Below, piece by piece: positions 1-8,888 of a stretch of DNA of 64,000 bases. Both the position numbers and the translations under genes were made by a program. Position 1 is the first letter of the stretch, and each line of letters starts with the position of its first letter. The notes under the pieces were generated by a model. It ran no database searches and was not told where the DNA came from. It saw nothing but the letters and a program-made list of their open reading frames with translations. The stretch is from Bacteriovorax sp. BAL6_X (lineage in GTDB: Bacteria > Bdellovibrionota > Bacteriovoracia > Bacteriovoracales > Bacteriovoracaceae). The stretch is taken from contig NZ_AUMC01000006.1 of NCBI RefSeq assembly GCF_000443995.1, positions 591,817 to 655,816 of the forward strand. Direction: 5' to 3'.

Positions 1-1
1 T

Positions 2-877
2 GTTCCTGATATGACTTTTTGGGCGACTTTTGAGGCCGTTGTTAACGTTGGTGCAAATCCGGCAACTGTCGATGTTAGTCGCGAAACTCTTCACTGGGAT
101 AAGGAAACTTTCAAAGAAGCAGTTGAGAAATTTAAGCCAAAGGCCGCTATTCTTGTTCACCTATACGGTTGGGCATGTCCAGATACAATGGAAATCAGAC
201 AAATTGCTGAAGAAAATGGCGTAATGCTAATTGAAGACGGAGCTCAGTGCTATGGGACGACGATCAATGGAGAATCGATTCTAGGTACTGCAAAAATTTC
301 AACAACAAGCTTCTACCCAGCAAAGGTTTTAGGAGCTTCTGGAGATGCTGGAGCGATCTTCTCAAATGATGAAACTCTAATTAATACTTGTCGTACTCTA
401 ATCAACCACGGACGTACAAGTCACTATAGCCACGGCCTAATTGGCTGGAATTCAAGAATTGGTGCTTACGAAGCGCTATTTCTAAATCTTTCTCTTGAGC
501 ATATTGATGCAAGACTTGATTCACGCCGCAAGGCCGTTAAGTACTATCAAGAAAACCTTCAAGGGCTTCCTCTTAAGATGCAATCAGTACCAGCTCATGT
601 AGGTGAAAATGGTTACTGTAGTGTTGCTCTTATTGAGCCAGAGCTCAGAGATGGTCTTACAGCTGCTCTAAAAGAAGCAAATGTAGGATTTGGGACAATT
701 TATCCAGGTGCCATGAGTAAGCAAGAAGGTGCTCCTGCCCACAGTGTTGGATCAATTGATCGCGGTAATGCCGATTATATTAGTAAAGCAGTTTTAAATC
801 TGCCATGTTTCGCCTATATCACGGAAGAAGAATGCGAGTACGTTTGCCAAGTTGTAAAAAATTACTTTTCAAAATAA
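2..877 (+). CDS. DegT/DnrJ/EryC1/StrS-family aminotransferase (5' end outside window)
   Basis: This is a PLP-dependent sugar aminotransferase family protein; members usually transaminate keto-sugars for surface polysaccharide synthesis. The frame is open to the left edge (V-P-D before the first Met at position 11), and the family motif around VPDMTFWATFEAVVNVGA continues leftward, so Met at 11 is internal and the gene is truncated. Visible family features are the VHLYG segment, the IEDGAQCYG cofactor motif and the PLP-lysine segment SFYPAKVLGASGD, where K is the expected Schiff-base residue. The C-terminal PCFAYITEEECEYVCQVV segment is typical. The stop is followed directly by a strong terminator hairpin that lies inside the next gene. 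The exact sugar substrate cannot be told. Confidence 0.9.
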   Translation, partial: VPDMTFWATFEAVVNVGANPATVDVSRETLHWDKETFKEAVEKFKPKAAILVHLYGWACPDTMEIRQIAEENGVMLIEDGAQCYGTTINGESILGTAKISTTSFYPAKVLGASGDAGAIFSNDETLINTCRTLINHGRTSHYSHGLIGWNSRIGAYEALFLNLSLEHIDARLDSRRKAVKYYQENLQGLPLKMQSVPAHVGENGYCSVALIEPELRDGLTAALKEANVGFGTIYPGAMSKQEGAPAHSVGSIDRGNADYISKAVLNLPCFAYITEEECEYVCQVVKNYFSK

Positions 878-1662
878 TCATATCAGGGGCCGTTTTTGCG
901 GCCCCTGTTTTTTCTAACGGAAGAACCGAAAGGCTCAATCAGTTAGAAAGAGAAAGAAGTAAAAGGCCTATTCCAACTAATCAAGTTGGCCTTGGGACTA
1001 GTTTTTCATCTTCTCTCTATAAAGTTGGGGATAAATTCGATATTCCTGTCGTTCCTTCAATTAACTACAATTATAAGAGATTTTCTTTTCGTGGGATTGC
1101 CGCAAGCTTTCGCCTATTTCCCTTAACAAGTCTAACGCTATCTCCAGACTTTAACAAAGTAGAGGCCGAAGCAGGAACATACAACGATGGACTAAAAGAG
1201 CGTGATCGCTCCCTTGATCTTGGTCTAACATTTATGTTGCCGACAAAGTGGTTTATGACAAGATTTAGTTACGCGCATGATATCAGCGGTCGATCACAGG
1301 CCAGCAAATACTATGTATCTGTTTCTAAGGCCTTTCCAATTGAACCTTGGAAGGATGAAAAAATTGTTTTAATTCCAGCTCTTACGTATTCTCAGTATAG
1401 TGATAATTGGAGCCGTTACTACTTTGGTGTCTCAAGTCTTGAAGCACGCGCAGATCGCCCAGAATACACTCCAGGGGCATCTCACCAGCTAAGTGCTAGG
1501 CTCATTGTGAATTACCCTATTGGCAAGAAGTACGTGCTTAATAGCTTCTATTCGTATACGAAGTATTCTTCCGCGGTAGAAGATAGCCCCTTAACGAAAA
1601 GAGGCTACCGCGAAAGTATTTTTCTTGGACTAAATTATATTCTTGGGAAATCTGTACAATAA
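832..1662 (+). CDS. OmpV/MipA-like outer-membrane beta-barrel protein
   Basis: This is a predicted outer-membrane protein of about 276 residues. I chose ATG 832 because GGAAGAAGA lies just upstream and because it gives a compact signal peptide (basic SCKK, then LLFKIIISGAVFAAPVFS); an in-frame ATG at 805 would add nine non-typical residues. The mature part alternates polar and hydrophobic residues as in barrels. The VVPSINYNYKRFSFRG segment and the final DSPLTKRGYRES...GLNYIL strand resemble the MipA/OmpV family, where such proteins scaffold murein enzymes or form pores. It starts 46 nt inside the upstream aminotransferase, and a perfect terminator hairpin lies within its signal-peptide codons, so expression may be attenuated. 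The family call is moderate; barrel and export are more secure. Confidence 0.65.
   Translation: MRVRLPSCKKLLFKIIISGAVFAAPVFSNGRTERLNQLERERSKRPIPTNQVGLGTSFSSSLYKVGDKFDIPVVPSINYNYKRFSFRGIAASFRLFPLTSLTLSPDFNKVEAEAGTYNDGLKERDRSLDLGLTFMLPTKWFMTRFSYAHDISGRSQASKYYVSVSKAFPIEPWKDEKIVLIPALTYSQYSDNWSRYYFGVSSLEARADRPEYTPGASHQLSARLIVNYPIGKKYVLNSFYSYTKYSSAVEDSPLTKRGYRESIFLGLNYILGKSVQ
884..913 (+). terminator. Intrinsic terminator inside the start of the OmpV-like gene
   Basis: A 9-bp GC-rich stem, CAGGGGCCG (884-892) with CGGCCCCTG (899-907), has a 6-nt loop TTTTTG and is followed by six T (908-913). It sits seven bases after the aminotransferase stop codon but encodes signal-peptide residues of the next gene. 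Confidence 0.85.
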
Positions 1663-1698
1663 CTAAAGTAATTTTCATTGTTAACCGACTAATTCACC

Positions 1699-2724
1699 AT
1701 GAAAAACTTTAAAGTCATTATCATTTTGCTCACTTCTATTCAATCATTTGGAATGGCCAAGCTCACAGAGTCTGAATGCTCACAAATTGATATAAGAGAG
1801 AATATGTCTCCTGGCATGCGAAAACACTTTTCCTCACCTCGAGATCAAGATTCTATTGGTTGGTGTTACGGTTTCACTGCTTCTGACCTAATTTCTGCTG
1901 AAGTTGGTGTTCCTATAAGTTCGGCCCACGTTTCGGCCATTTATAATAAGTCCGTCGATAATAGTACATTTATGAAATTAGGCTATAATATTGGAAATTT
2001 AATCATAAACGATAAATTTGAAGATGTCTATGAGGGGGGCTATGCTAGCATGGCCATTCGTAAGAGCTCTAATGGACAAGAACTATGTCGTGAGTCGGAG
2101 TTTCCTTTTGATAAAAACAACTATGGGGATACGCAGTCCTTAATCCTCAGACTCGAATCGATAAGAGAACATATTAAAAGCTCGGATAGCAAATCGAAGA
2201 AATTAATATGTAGTGAAGTTGAAGCTATTAATACAGATTATAACTTATCTATTGATGCAACAAAACTTCAGCTTGCACTTGAAAAGGAATCATTGAATGC
2301 TCTCTTAGAAAAAATCATCGATGATCACTGCAAGAATAAAGTAAAAATACCAAAGTTTAGTGTAAGAACTATGAAAAAGCCAAAGCGACTCTCTGGCCGG
2401 CAACATGAAAGGCATGAACACGCTAGAGACATAAAAAAATACTTTAAAAAGATTGGGGCCCAATTGGCCAAAGGAAAACCAGTTGGTGTTAGTTATGGTG
2501 CGAATCAGATAGCTTCTAGTGGAACCAACCATTCTAGTGTTCTTATAGGAAGGGCATGGAGTGATGGTCAATGCCTATTTGAAATTAGGAATTCATGGGG
2601 TAAAGGTTGCGAAGCTTACGATAGAGATAAAATTGAACTTTGCAACTCTTTTAAAGGTTCATTTTGGGTAAGTGATGAAAAGTTTTATAAGATGGTATAT
2701 GAAGTACAGTATATTGATAATTAG
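1699..2724 (+). CDS. Secreted papain-like (C1) cysteine peptidase
   Basis: This is a probable exported cysteine peptidase of 341 residues with an N-terminal signal peptide (MKNFKVIIILLTSIQSFGMA). The papain catalytic pattern is complete. The oxyanion Gln50 and nucleophile Cys56 lie in RDQDSIGWCYGF, His278 in TNHSSVLIGR, and Asn298 in IRNSWGKGC. A long insertion rich in Lys and Glu separates the Cys and His lobes. The canonical CGSCW is replaced by IGWCYGF, as in several divergent bacterial C1 proteins. No typical inhibitory prosegment is visible, because the Cys lies only about 36 residues after the predicted signal cleavage. The next small secreted gene overlaps its 3' end. The substrate is unknown; degradation of foreign protein is possible. 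Confidence 0.8.
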   Translation: MKNFKVIIILLTSIQSFGMAKLTESECSQIDIRENMSPGMRKHFSSPRDQDSIGWCYGFTASDLISAEVGVPISSAHVSAIYNKSVDNSTFMKLGYNIGNLIINDKFEDVYEGGYASMAIRKSSNGQELCRESEFPFDKNNYGDTQSLILRLESIREHIKSSDSKSKKLICSEVEAINTDYNLSIDATKLQLALEKESLNALLEKIIDDHCKNKVKIPKFSVRTMKKPKRLSGRQHERHEHARDIKKYFKKIGAQLAKGKPVGVSYGANQIASSGTNHSSVLIGRAWSDGQCLFEIRNSWGKGCEAYDRDKIELCNSFKGSFWVSDEKFYKMVYEVQYIDN

Positions 2725-3037
2725 TATTCTCCTCTCGGCCGCTAAAGCAGAATCTATTGTATTTGTTGCAGATGATTTTAAAGCCGAAGTCGTCTACGAA
2801 AAAGAAAGAATGACTTCCAAGGAATGCTTGAATATCTCAGATTGTTTTACGTTTCCAAACTCACTTAAGTTTTATTCTAATCAGAATCCATTGTTTTCGT
2901 TATGCTACCAAAGCAAAGGGACTCCACGGTTTGGTCATATAAATAAAGTTAAGATTACAGGCTGTATAAACTCAAATAATAAAGTCGTTGATCTAAACTC
3001 ACTTATGAAGGCCTATAAAATGGTCAACCCAAAATAG
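2699..3037 (+). CDS. Small secreted protein of unknown function
   Basis: I do not recognise this protein. Starting at ATG 2699 it has about 112 residues, with a signal peptide MKYSILIISILLSAAKA and a mature domain holding four cysteines (in KECLNISDC, SLCYQ and TGCIN) that could form two disulfides. An in-frame ATG at 2672 would add ten residues lacking signal-peptide character. The start overlaps the last 26 bases of the papain-like peptidase gene, so the two are probably translated together. One possible role, by position only, is as a partner or inhibitor of that peptidase. The stop codon is inside a terminator hairpin. Confidence 0.6.
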   Translation: MKYSILIISILLSAAKAESIVFVADDFKAEVVYEKERMTSKECLNISDCFTFPNSLKFYSNQNPLFSLCYQSKGTPRFGHINKVKITGCINSNNKVVDLNSLMKAYKMVNPK

Positions 3038-3045
3038 TTGACCAT
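3020..3045. terminator. Bidirectional terminator between convergent genes
   Basis: ATGGTCAAC (3020-3028) and GTTGACCAT (3037-3045) form a 9-bp perfect stem with an 8-nt loop. It includes the stop codon of the plus-strand gene and lies nine bases from the stop of the minus-strand gene. The 3' flank is AT-rich but lacks a long T run. Confidence 0.55.
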
Positions 3046-3053
3046 TATATATA

Positions 3054-6000
3054 TTAATCAAGAAACTCAAAGGCCTTCTGTGCAAAGAGTGCATCAGGAA
3101 GGATATAAAGCGTCCAGTCTGTGATATCACCGTTAATAATCTTAAGGTTATTCTTCTTATAGCGATTATTATATAAGCGGTAGTATGGCCCAATAAAACG
3201 CTCATCAAGTTCAGCTAAAACCCTGTGCGCATTATCTGCATAAGATCTAACGCTACTTGGATGCTTAAGATCACTTATTCTTGTAAGCGCATCCCTTAAT
3301 ACCTTTGCTGCAGTTGCAATTTGCATAAGCTCAGCACCTGTTGTCGAGTAATTATCTGCATGAGACTGCTCATCATTTAAAACAGATAGTGCATTGTAGC
3401 TATTAATAACCTTCATAAGACGATGCTTTAATGAAAGCTTTGAGATGTCACTATTATAAAAGAGACGATCATATGCCATTAAGAAATCAGCTGGCGTCTT
3501 AAGCTTTCCATCTTTCACAGATTGAGAGATCTCATTGGCCTCTTTCATTATTAGGTAAAGCTCATGCTTATCAACTGTTGATGGATTAAAGACCATCTTA
3601 AAATCAAAGTTTATCGTCTCACTTGGGTAATCGATCCCTATCCCAATTTTGCGTCCCTTAAAGTCCTGATCTTGAACTAAGAGTAAGTCCCACACTGGTC
3701 CTGCAAGGCGTGGATTAAGTTGTAGTAAGATATCTTTTTTCGTCGTAAAAACTTTCAGATAATTATTAAGAGCAAATCCCGCAAGAGTTGCATTGCCATT
3801 TCTTTCATCTGTAGGATTTAACATAGGGCCTGCAATTTTTAGAACAAGCTTTTTAAGGTTTGAGCCTATAATACCATTCTTTAGATTCACATCCCCTATC
3901 ATGGCATTTAAAACTGAGCCAAATAGTCCAGCGTTCTTTGCTGTACGGCCAATTGATTCTAGCTCAATTTTTAGTAACGTATTACCTAGGAAGATTTCAT
4001 CTTCATTCTTTTCAAGAATTTCCTTCCTGTAGTTATTTAATGCCACTGCATGAAGCTTTATTTTTGCACTAATTGAAGAACGATTATTCTCTATTACATA
4101 ATTCTTATCTTCATTACCAAACATATTATTAAAAACTCTTGCGCCAAACCAACGTTTTTTCTTCTCTACTTGATTAAGAGAAATTGATAGATATAGTTGA
4201 TTATCTCCCTGTGATCTTACCGTTAGATCCTCAAGGATATTCACGCTTCCTTCTTCAAGCGTTGAGAGCATTGCCTTTGCTTCTTTCACTTGAGGCGCAA
4301 TAGAGGCCGTAAGAATTGAATTAACCAATGACTCAAACTCTCTAAGATTAATCTTAAACGAGTAATCAGTAGGGCCTTCATTATTTAGATCACCAGATGT
4401 TCCCACAAAATTGAGGCTATCTTTCTTTTCTGGACGACTGTAGATATGAGATAAGAAATCCTTTGTTCTCACACCGTGACCGATGGCCAGATCAATATAG
4501 GTCTTATCCATTAATTTATCGAAGATCGGCTCAATATTCCAAACTTGAACATTATTTTGAGCATAGAGAATCTTTTCACTTAGAATTGTAGGATCTAGGT
4601 TAATCTGAAGCCTTCCAGTACGACGATCAATACCTAGAATATTATTAAAGAACTCCACAAGGTTCTCTTCCGTCATCTCTTCAGGAATCGAGTTAAATGG
4701 ACTTTGAAGGTCTAGTTTTTTTACAGCAATGATTTGTTCTTCAGTCTTTACAGACTGAGTACGCTGGAAGTTCTCCTTGAAGCTTTCCAGCTTTTCAATA
4801 AGCTTTCTTTTTACCTCGGCTTCATCAACAATCACTTCATCTTCTTTGGTCGCAAGTGGATCACTAATAAGATAAGTCTTTAAGATATTTGCTGTGGCCA
4901 GTTTCGTAAATTCTTCAAGAAAGTACCCCTTATCTGTCTTAGGAGTTAAGAGGATACGTCCTTGGCCACTACCAAGAGTTGCATTTTTAATATCAAGTTC
5001 TAGAACCCCTTTATCTTTCATATACGTATAAAGAGAAATTTCAAATGGAATAGAATCCCCATAAGTTTTGCTATCGAGGCGAATATCTGGATTGTTAAAG
5101 TCAATTCCCTCGCCTTCAAGTCCCATTTCAAATAATGAATTGAGTTCAAGATTCACACGTCCTTTTAAGATTACTCCGGGTAAATGAGGAGCAAGAACGA
5201 CATCTAATTCTTTAAATAGTGGCTCCTTATCAATAAGTTTGAAGTCGCGGAAAAAGTTTGTAAATTGTGAGACAGCATTTTGTGAGATACGAGAGTTCAC
5301 AAATGGCATCTCTGGGCCTTTGCGTCCTCCATTTCGAGTTTCCATATCCACAACATGTCTAAGCTTTAAATCGGCAATTGAGACCCTTAGAAACTCATCT
5401 GCTTGCTCAAAGAATTTAATATTGGCAAGTTGAGGTTCATCGATAAAGTATAGGTCTTTTTGACTTAGGGCATTTCTTGCTTTTGAAATCGATGTCTTGA
5501 GTATTTCGTTAATGATCATTCTTTCGCGATCATTCCAATTATAAATCCCTGTCGCTTCTAACAGTCTAGAATGAATTTTGGAGAGTCTTAGCTCTGTATC
5601 AGCACTAAATCCGTAAGTCTTATATTCTTGTTCACGAAGTTTTTTAAGCTCATCAGCAGCAACTTTTCCATCTGTCTTAACGCCTTTAATATAACTTAAC
5701 GACGGATTACCAATTCCACCTTCAATTAAGAAAGATGCACCTTGCTTTGTTCCTTTAAGCTTCTTTGGCCCAATAAACCAAATTTGTAAATTCTCAAGGT
5801 CTCGATAGCGAGTCAGACCGGAGAGTTTCATAAAGTTAAAACGCAGGCGAATTCGATTGTCTTTCAAAACGATTTCATCGTTATCAAATAAATCTTTAAT
5901 AACTTTAGAAAGGTCTTCATCAGAATAATCTGTAGGCGCCTTATCATCGGCCATAAAGTAATTAAGTAAACTACGGTTTCTTAAAAGTGCAGCCATCACA

Positions 6001-6461
6001 TTCGTTACGATGTGCATACCATTTGTATAATCAATGTCATCTAGAATAAATTTTTCAATTGATAGTTCTACATATTGGCCACGAACATATGGAGGAAAAC
6101 CTAGAACAAGTGAAATCGAGTGTTCATTTAAAAGCTTACCACCGGCCTTATCCTCCATTGATAAAAGCATTGAGTCAGGAATATTAATAATTGCATCGAG
6201 GTGAAAGGTACGATTAATAGGATCTAGATCGATCTTCGTAACTTCCTTAAAGCTTCCTTTTCCATCACCAACAAGCAGGTCTTGTAAATCATAGCGCAGA
6301 AACTTTAGAGGCCACTTAAGTGAAACTAATGCCTCTTCGTTTCCCCATTCTTCATCAGCGCGAGAATTAATCGCTCCACTGTGCATCGGCTTGGCCTGCA
6401 GTTGTGTCGAAAAAATGGTCACTGTCAAAAGAATTGCTAGTAGAAACTTAGATTTAAACAC
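3054..6461 (-). CDS. Very large secreted protein, cysteine-free, unknown family
   Basis: This 1135-residue protein carries a clear signal peptide (MFKSKFLLAILLTVTIFSTQLQA, cleavage after residue 23), so it is exported to the periplasm or beyond. I found no cysteine anywhere in it. No recognisable domain is visible. Many segments alternate hydrophobic and charged residues (for example LDAIINIPDSMLLS and LKGRVNLELNSLFEMGLEG), which suggests long beta-sheet or lipid-binding architecture. The C-terminal third is more helical (AAKVLRDALTRISDL). It is monocistronic, convergent with the gene to its left and transcribed away from a trypsin-like lipoprotein gene. Homologues are probably restricted to its own lineage. 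Function is not assignable from sequence alone. Confidence 0.85.
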   Translation of the reverse strand: MFKSKFLLAILLTVTIFSTQLQAKPMHSGAINSRADEEWGNEEALVSLKWPLKFLRYDLQDLLVGDGKGSFKEVTKIDLDPINRTFHLDAIINIPDSMLLSMEDKAGGKLLNEHSISLVLGFPPYVRGQYVELSIEKFILDDIDYTNGMHIVTNVMAALLRNRSLLNYFMADDKAPTDYSDEDLSKVIKDLFDNDEIVLKDNRIRLRFNFMKLSGLTRYRDLENLQIWFIGPKKLKGTKQGASFLIEGGIGNPSLSYIKGVKTDGKVAADELKKLREQEYKTYGFSADTELRLSKIHSRLLEATGIYNWNDRERMIINEILKTSISKARNALSQKDLYFIDEPQLANIKFFEQADEFLRVSIADLKLRHVVDMETRNGGRKGPEMPFVNSRISQNAVSQFTNFFRDFKLIDKEPLFKELDVVLAPHLPGVILKGRVNLELNSLFEMGLEGEGIDFNNPDIRLDSKTYGDSIPFEISLYTYMKDKGVLELDIKNATLGSGQGRILLTPKTDKGYFLEEFTKLATANILKTYLISDPLATKEDEVIVDEAEVKRKLIEKLESFKENFQRTQSVKTEEQIIAVKKLDLQSPFNSIPEEMTEENLVEFFNNILGIDRRTGRLQINLDPTILSEKILYAQNNVQVWNIEPIFDKLMDKTYIDLAIGHGVRTKDFLSHIYSRPEKKDSLNFVGTSGDLNNEGPTDYSFKINLREFESLVNSILTASIAPQVKEAKAMLSTLEEGSVNILEDLTVRSQGDNQLYLSISLNQVEKKKRWFGARVFNNMFGNEDKNYVIENNRSSISAKIKLHAVALNNYRKEILEKNEDEIFLGNTLLKIELESIGRTAKNAGLFGSVLNAMIGDVNLKNGIIGSNLKKLVLKIAGPMLNPTDERNGNATLAGFALNNYLKVFTTKKDILLQLNPRLAGPVWDLLLVQDQDFKGRKIGIGIDYPSETINFDFKMVFNPSTVDKHELYLIMKEANEISQSVKDGKLKTPADFLMAYDRLFYNSDISKLSLKHRLMKVINSYNALSVLNDEQSHADNYSTTGAELMQIATAAKVLRDALTRISDLKHPSSVRSYADNAHRVLAELDERFIGPYYRLYNNRYKKNNLKIINGDITDWTLYILPDALFAQKAFEFLD

Positions 6462-6519
6462 CTTATACCTCTCTCAAAGATTTCTTAGGGTATATGGTGC
6501 AACTAGAATGCCAACTTTA

Positions 6520-7383
6520 TTAATTTAGATCATTTAGAAAATATGCAGGGACTTCTCGAATTGGCATTCCACCAGCAAAGCCTCCCTTACTCATACATAG
6601 AGGGTCTTGTGAGTCTTGTTTGCAGCGATTATAGCGCATACAATTGTTGGCCTTATCCATAACTAGTGACCAGCCTGATCCAAATGTATGGACTCCTATA
6701 ACTGCATTTTGATCAAGACTATAAATGGCCGAGCCAGAGTTTCCACCAAAGACATCGAGGTTATACTCTAAAGTTGGCCCATTATCATATTCAACCTTAC
6801 CTCGGTCGACTATCTTTAACGGTGCTCCAAGTGGGCTTCCTACGGTAATCAACTTTTCTTCTTCTTTGAAATCTGTCGACAGTTTTAAAGGCATTGAGTG
6901 TGAGACTGATTCTTTTAATGCGATGATAGCAACATCCGCGTCTTCCTCAACATCAAAGAGCACATGAGTCACTTTTTCACACTCATAAACCTTTTTAAAG
7001 TTTGAACTCTTGTTTGTGTAGTCGAAAACAAAGACAAAATTTTCACAGAAATTATACTGATCACCATCATTTAGGAATACACAGTGGCCCGCGGTCATCA
7101 TCTTGTTTTCAGAAATTAGAAAGGAGCTGCACTCGCCAATTGAATTTTGCTTGGCGAATTTTTCGTTTGGGCATAAGTTTGAGCGCTCTTGAATGCTCTC
7201 AAAGCGTCCCAAGTTATCTTTATGTATTATCGCAGCAGTCGCTTCAGAGACAATATTCTTACTTACTTCACGGCGATTATCTTCACCATAAATCATCTTA
7301 TTTGATTTAATTAGAAGCTCAGTATCCTGATTGTGACAGGATAAGAATATAGTTAAAAAGCATAGGCTTAAGATAATTCTCAT
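6520..7383 (-). CDS. Trypsin-like (S1) serine peptidase, lipoprotein
   Basis: This is a predicted membrane-anchored serine peptidase of 287 residues. ATG 7383 is preferred over an upstream in-frame ATG at 7461 because AGGACC lies just before it and because it begins a lipoprotein signal, MRIILSLCFLTIFLSC, with Cys16 as the lipidation residue. The catalytic triad is visible: His100 in MMTAGHCVF, Asp150 in EDADVAIIAL, and Ser216 in FGGNSGSAIY. The S1B/glutamyl-endopeptidase-like form GGNSG rather than GDSGG suggests a V8/Glu-specific-like subgroup, but specificity is an inference. A related S1 protein lies at 45424-46371. The gene is divergent from the symporter gene. Confidence 0.88.
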   Translation of the reverse strand: MRIILSLCFLTIFLSCHNQDTELLIKSNKMIYGEDNRREVSKNIVSEATAAIIHKDNLGRFESIQERSNLCPNEKFAKQNSIGECSSFLISENKMMTAGHCVFLNDGDQYNFCENFVFVFDYTNKSSNFKKVYECEKVTHVLFDVEEDADVAIIALKESVSHSMPLKLSTDFKEEEKLITVGSPLGAPLKIVDRGKVEYDNGPTLEYNLDVFGGNSGSAIYSLDQNAVIGVHTFGSGWSLVMDKANNCMRYNRCKQDSQDPLCMSKGGFAGGMPIREVPAYFLNDLN

Positions 7384-7523
7384 AGGTCCTAATATAAAAG
7401 TCTTGGCCTTAATTATAGTTAATTTTGTAAACTCGTAATGGTCCGTAAAGTAATTGGCCATTTATGTCATTTTGTGGAAAGATTTTAAATAAGTTTTATT
7501 ACTCAATTATCATAGGAAATTAT

Positions 7524-8888
7524 ATGGATATTTCTGTATTTCTTGCGCAAACTGTAGATATCCTTTGGGGGCTACCATTAGTGATGTTACTTGTTGGAGG
7601 TGGTTTATATCTTGTGGCCATCTCTCGCTTTAAAATGCTTGCAGGCTTCATGCATGCGCTAAAGCTTATTGCAGGAAAGTATCACCACGCTCATGATGAT
7701 GAGAGTAAAGGACAAATTTCACACTTTAAGGCCCTAACAAATGCCCTTGCCTCAACTGTTGGGATGGGAAATGTTGCAGGAGTTGCGGTGGCGATTTCAC
7801 AAGGTGGCCCTGGTGCAATATTTTGGATGTGGGTCGGTGCTCTTATTGGAATGAATACCAAATTCTTCGAGTGTACGCTGGCCGTTATGTATCGAAAAAA
7901 TGATCACCACGGAGAAATTCAAGGTGGACCGATGTATACTATCATGCAGGCGCTACCAAAGTATATGCACTTCCTTGCTTACTTCTTTGCGCTGGCAGGT
8001 CTCATTGGTACTCTAGGAATTTTTAACACGAATCAAATGGCAACCTTTATTGAATCGAATTACAGTATCCCAACTTATATAACGGGAATAGTAGCCGCCT
8101 TATTAATAATTTACATCCTTATGGGTGGTGTACGAAGAATTGGTGGGGCGACATCTAAAATTGTTCCGGCCATGTGCTTACTTTATGTTGGTTGTGCTAT
8201 TGCTATCATTATCATGAATCTATCAAGTGTTGTGGATGTGTTCTATCTCATCTTTAATGAGGCCATCAATGGACGTGCGGCCGTAGGTGGAGCATCTGGC
8301 CTGGCCGTTATCCACATTTTTAAAACAGGTATTAAAAGAGCAACATATTCAAATGAGGCCGGTGTTGGCACAGCACCATTGGCCCACGGAAATGCCAAAA
8401 CGAGTGAGCCTGTGGCCGAAGGCCTTGTTGCAATGGTTGGCCCATTCATTGATACTATTCTCGTTTGTACGATGACTTCAATTGTTATCCTAAGCTCGCT
8501 TACTCCTGAGGAGCTACAAGGCTCAAATGGCGTTCTTATAACTCAAATGGCCTTTGTGAAAAATTTTGGAGTTATGGGCTCACACCTATTAGGACTATCA
8601 ATTATTCTATTTGCATTATCGACTATTATCGGATGTTCAAATTATTGTGAGAAATGTTGGGACTTTCTCTTTGGAGGATTACCACTCCTAGGCGCGAAAT
8701 TAACCTTCGCTATCTTTTATGCCTCAACAGTTCTTTTAGGAGCAATATCTGCACCGGAAGACATGGTAAATGCTATGGATATTGGCTTTGCCCTGATGGC
8801 CATTCCAAATATGATTGCCACAATTTGGCTAGCGCCAAAGGTTAAGCATAAGATGGATGATTACTTTGCTAAGTATATACGTCCATAG
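7524..8888 (+). CDS. Sodium:alanine symporter (AGCS family)
   Basis: This inner-membrane transporter of about 454 residues takes up alanine or glycine with Na+ or H+. The start at ATG 7524 follows AGGAAA and gives the usual MDISVFLAQTVDILWGLPLVM beginning. Family signatures include SRFKMLAGFMHALKL, ALASTVGMGNVAGVAVAI, WMWVGALIGMNTKFFECTLAVMYR and TYSNEAGVGTAPLAHGNAK. About ten or eleven hydrophobic segments are apparent. The 3' end overlaps the convergent phospholipase-like gene by 28 bases. In a predator such a carrier would suit uptake of amino acids released from prey, but that is context inference only. Confidence 0.93.
   Translation: MDISVFLAQTVDILWGLPLVMLLVGGGLYLVAISRFKMLAGFMHALKLIAGKYHHAHDDESKGQISHFKALTNALASTVGMGNVAGVAVAISQGGPGAIFWMWVGALIGMNTKFFECTLAVMYRKNDHHGEIQGGPMYTIMQALPKYMHFLAYFFALAGLIGTLGIFNTNQMATFIESNYSIPTYITGIVAALLIIYILMGGVRRIGGATSKIVPAMCLLYVGCAIAIIIMNLSSVVDVFYLIFNEAINGRAAVGGASGLAVIHIFKTGIKRATYSNEAGVGTAPLAHGNAKTSEPVAEGLVAMVGPFIDTILVCTMTSIVILSSLTPEELQGSNGVLITQMAFVKNFGVMGSHLLGLSIILFALSTIIGCSNYCEKCWDFLFGGLPLLGAKLTFAIFYASTVLLGAISAPEDMVNAMDIGFALMAIPNMIATIWLAPKVKHKMDDYFAKYIRP

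Noticed and set aside
2305..2571. Minus-strand 88-codon frame inside the papain-like peptidase gene
   Set aside because: No SD, no recognisable composition, and it lies wholly within a convincing plus-strand gene.
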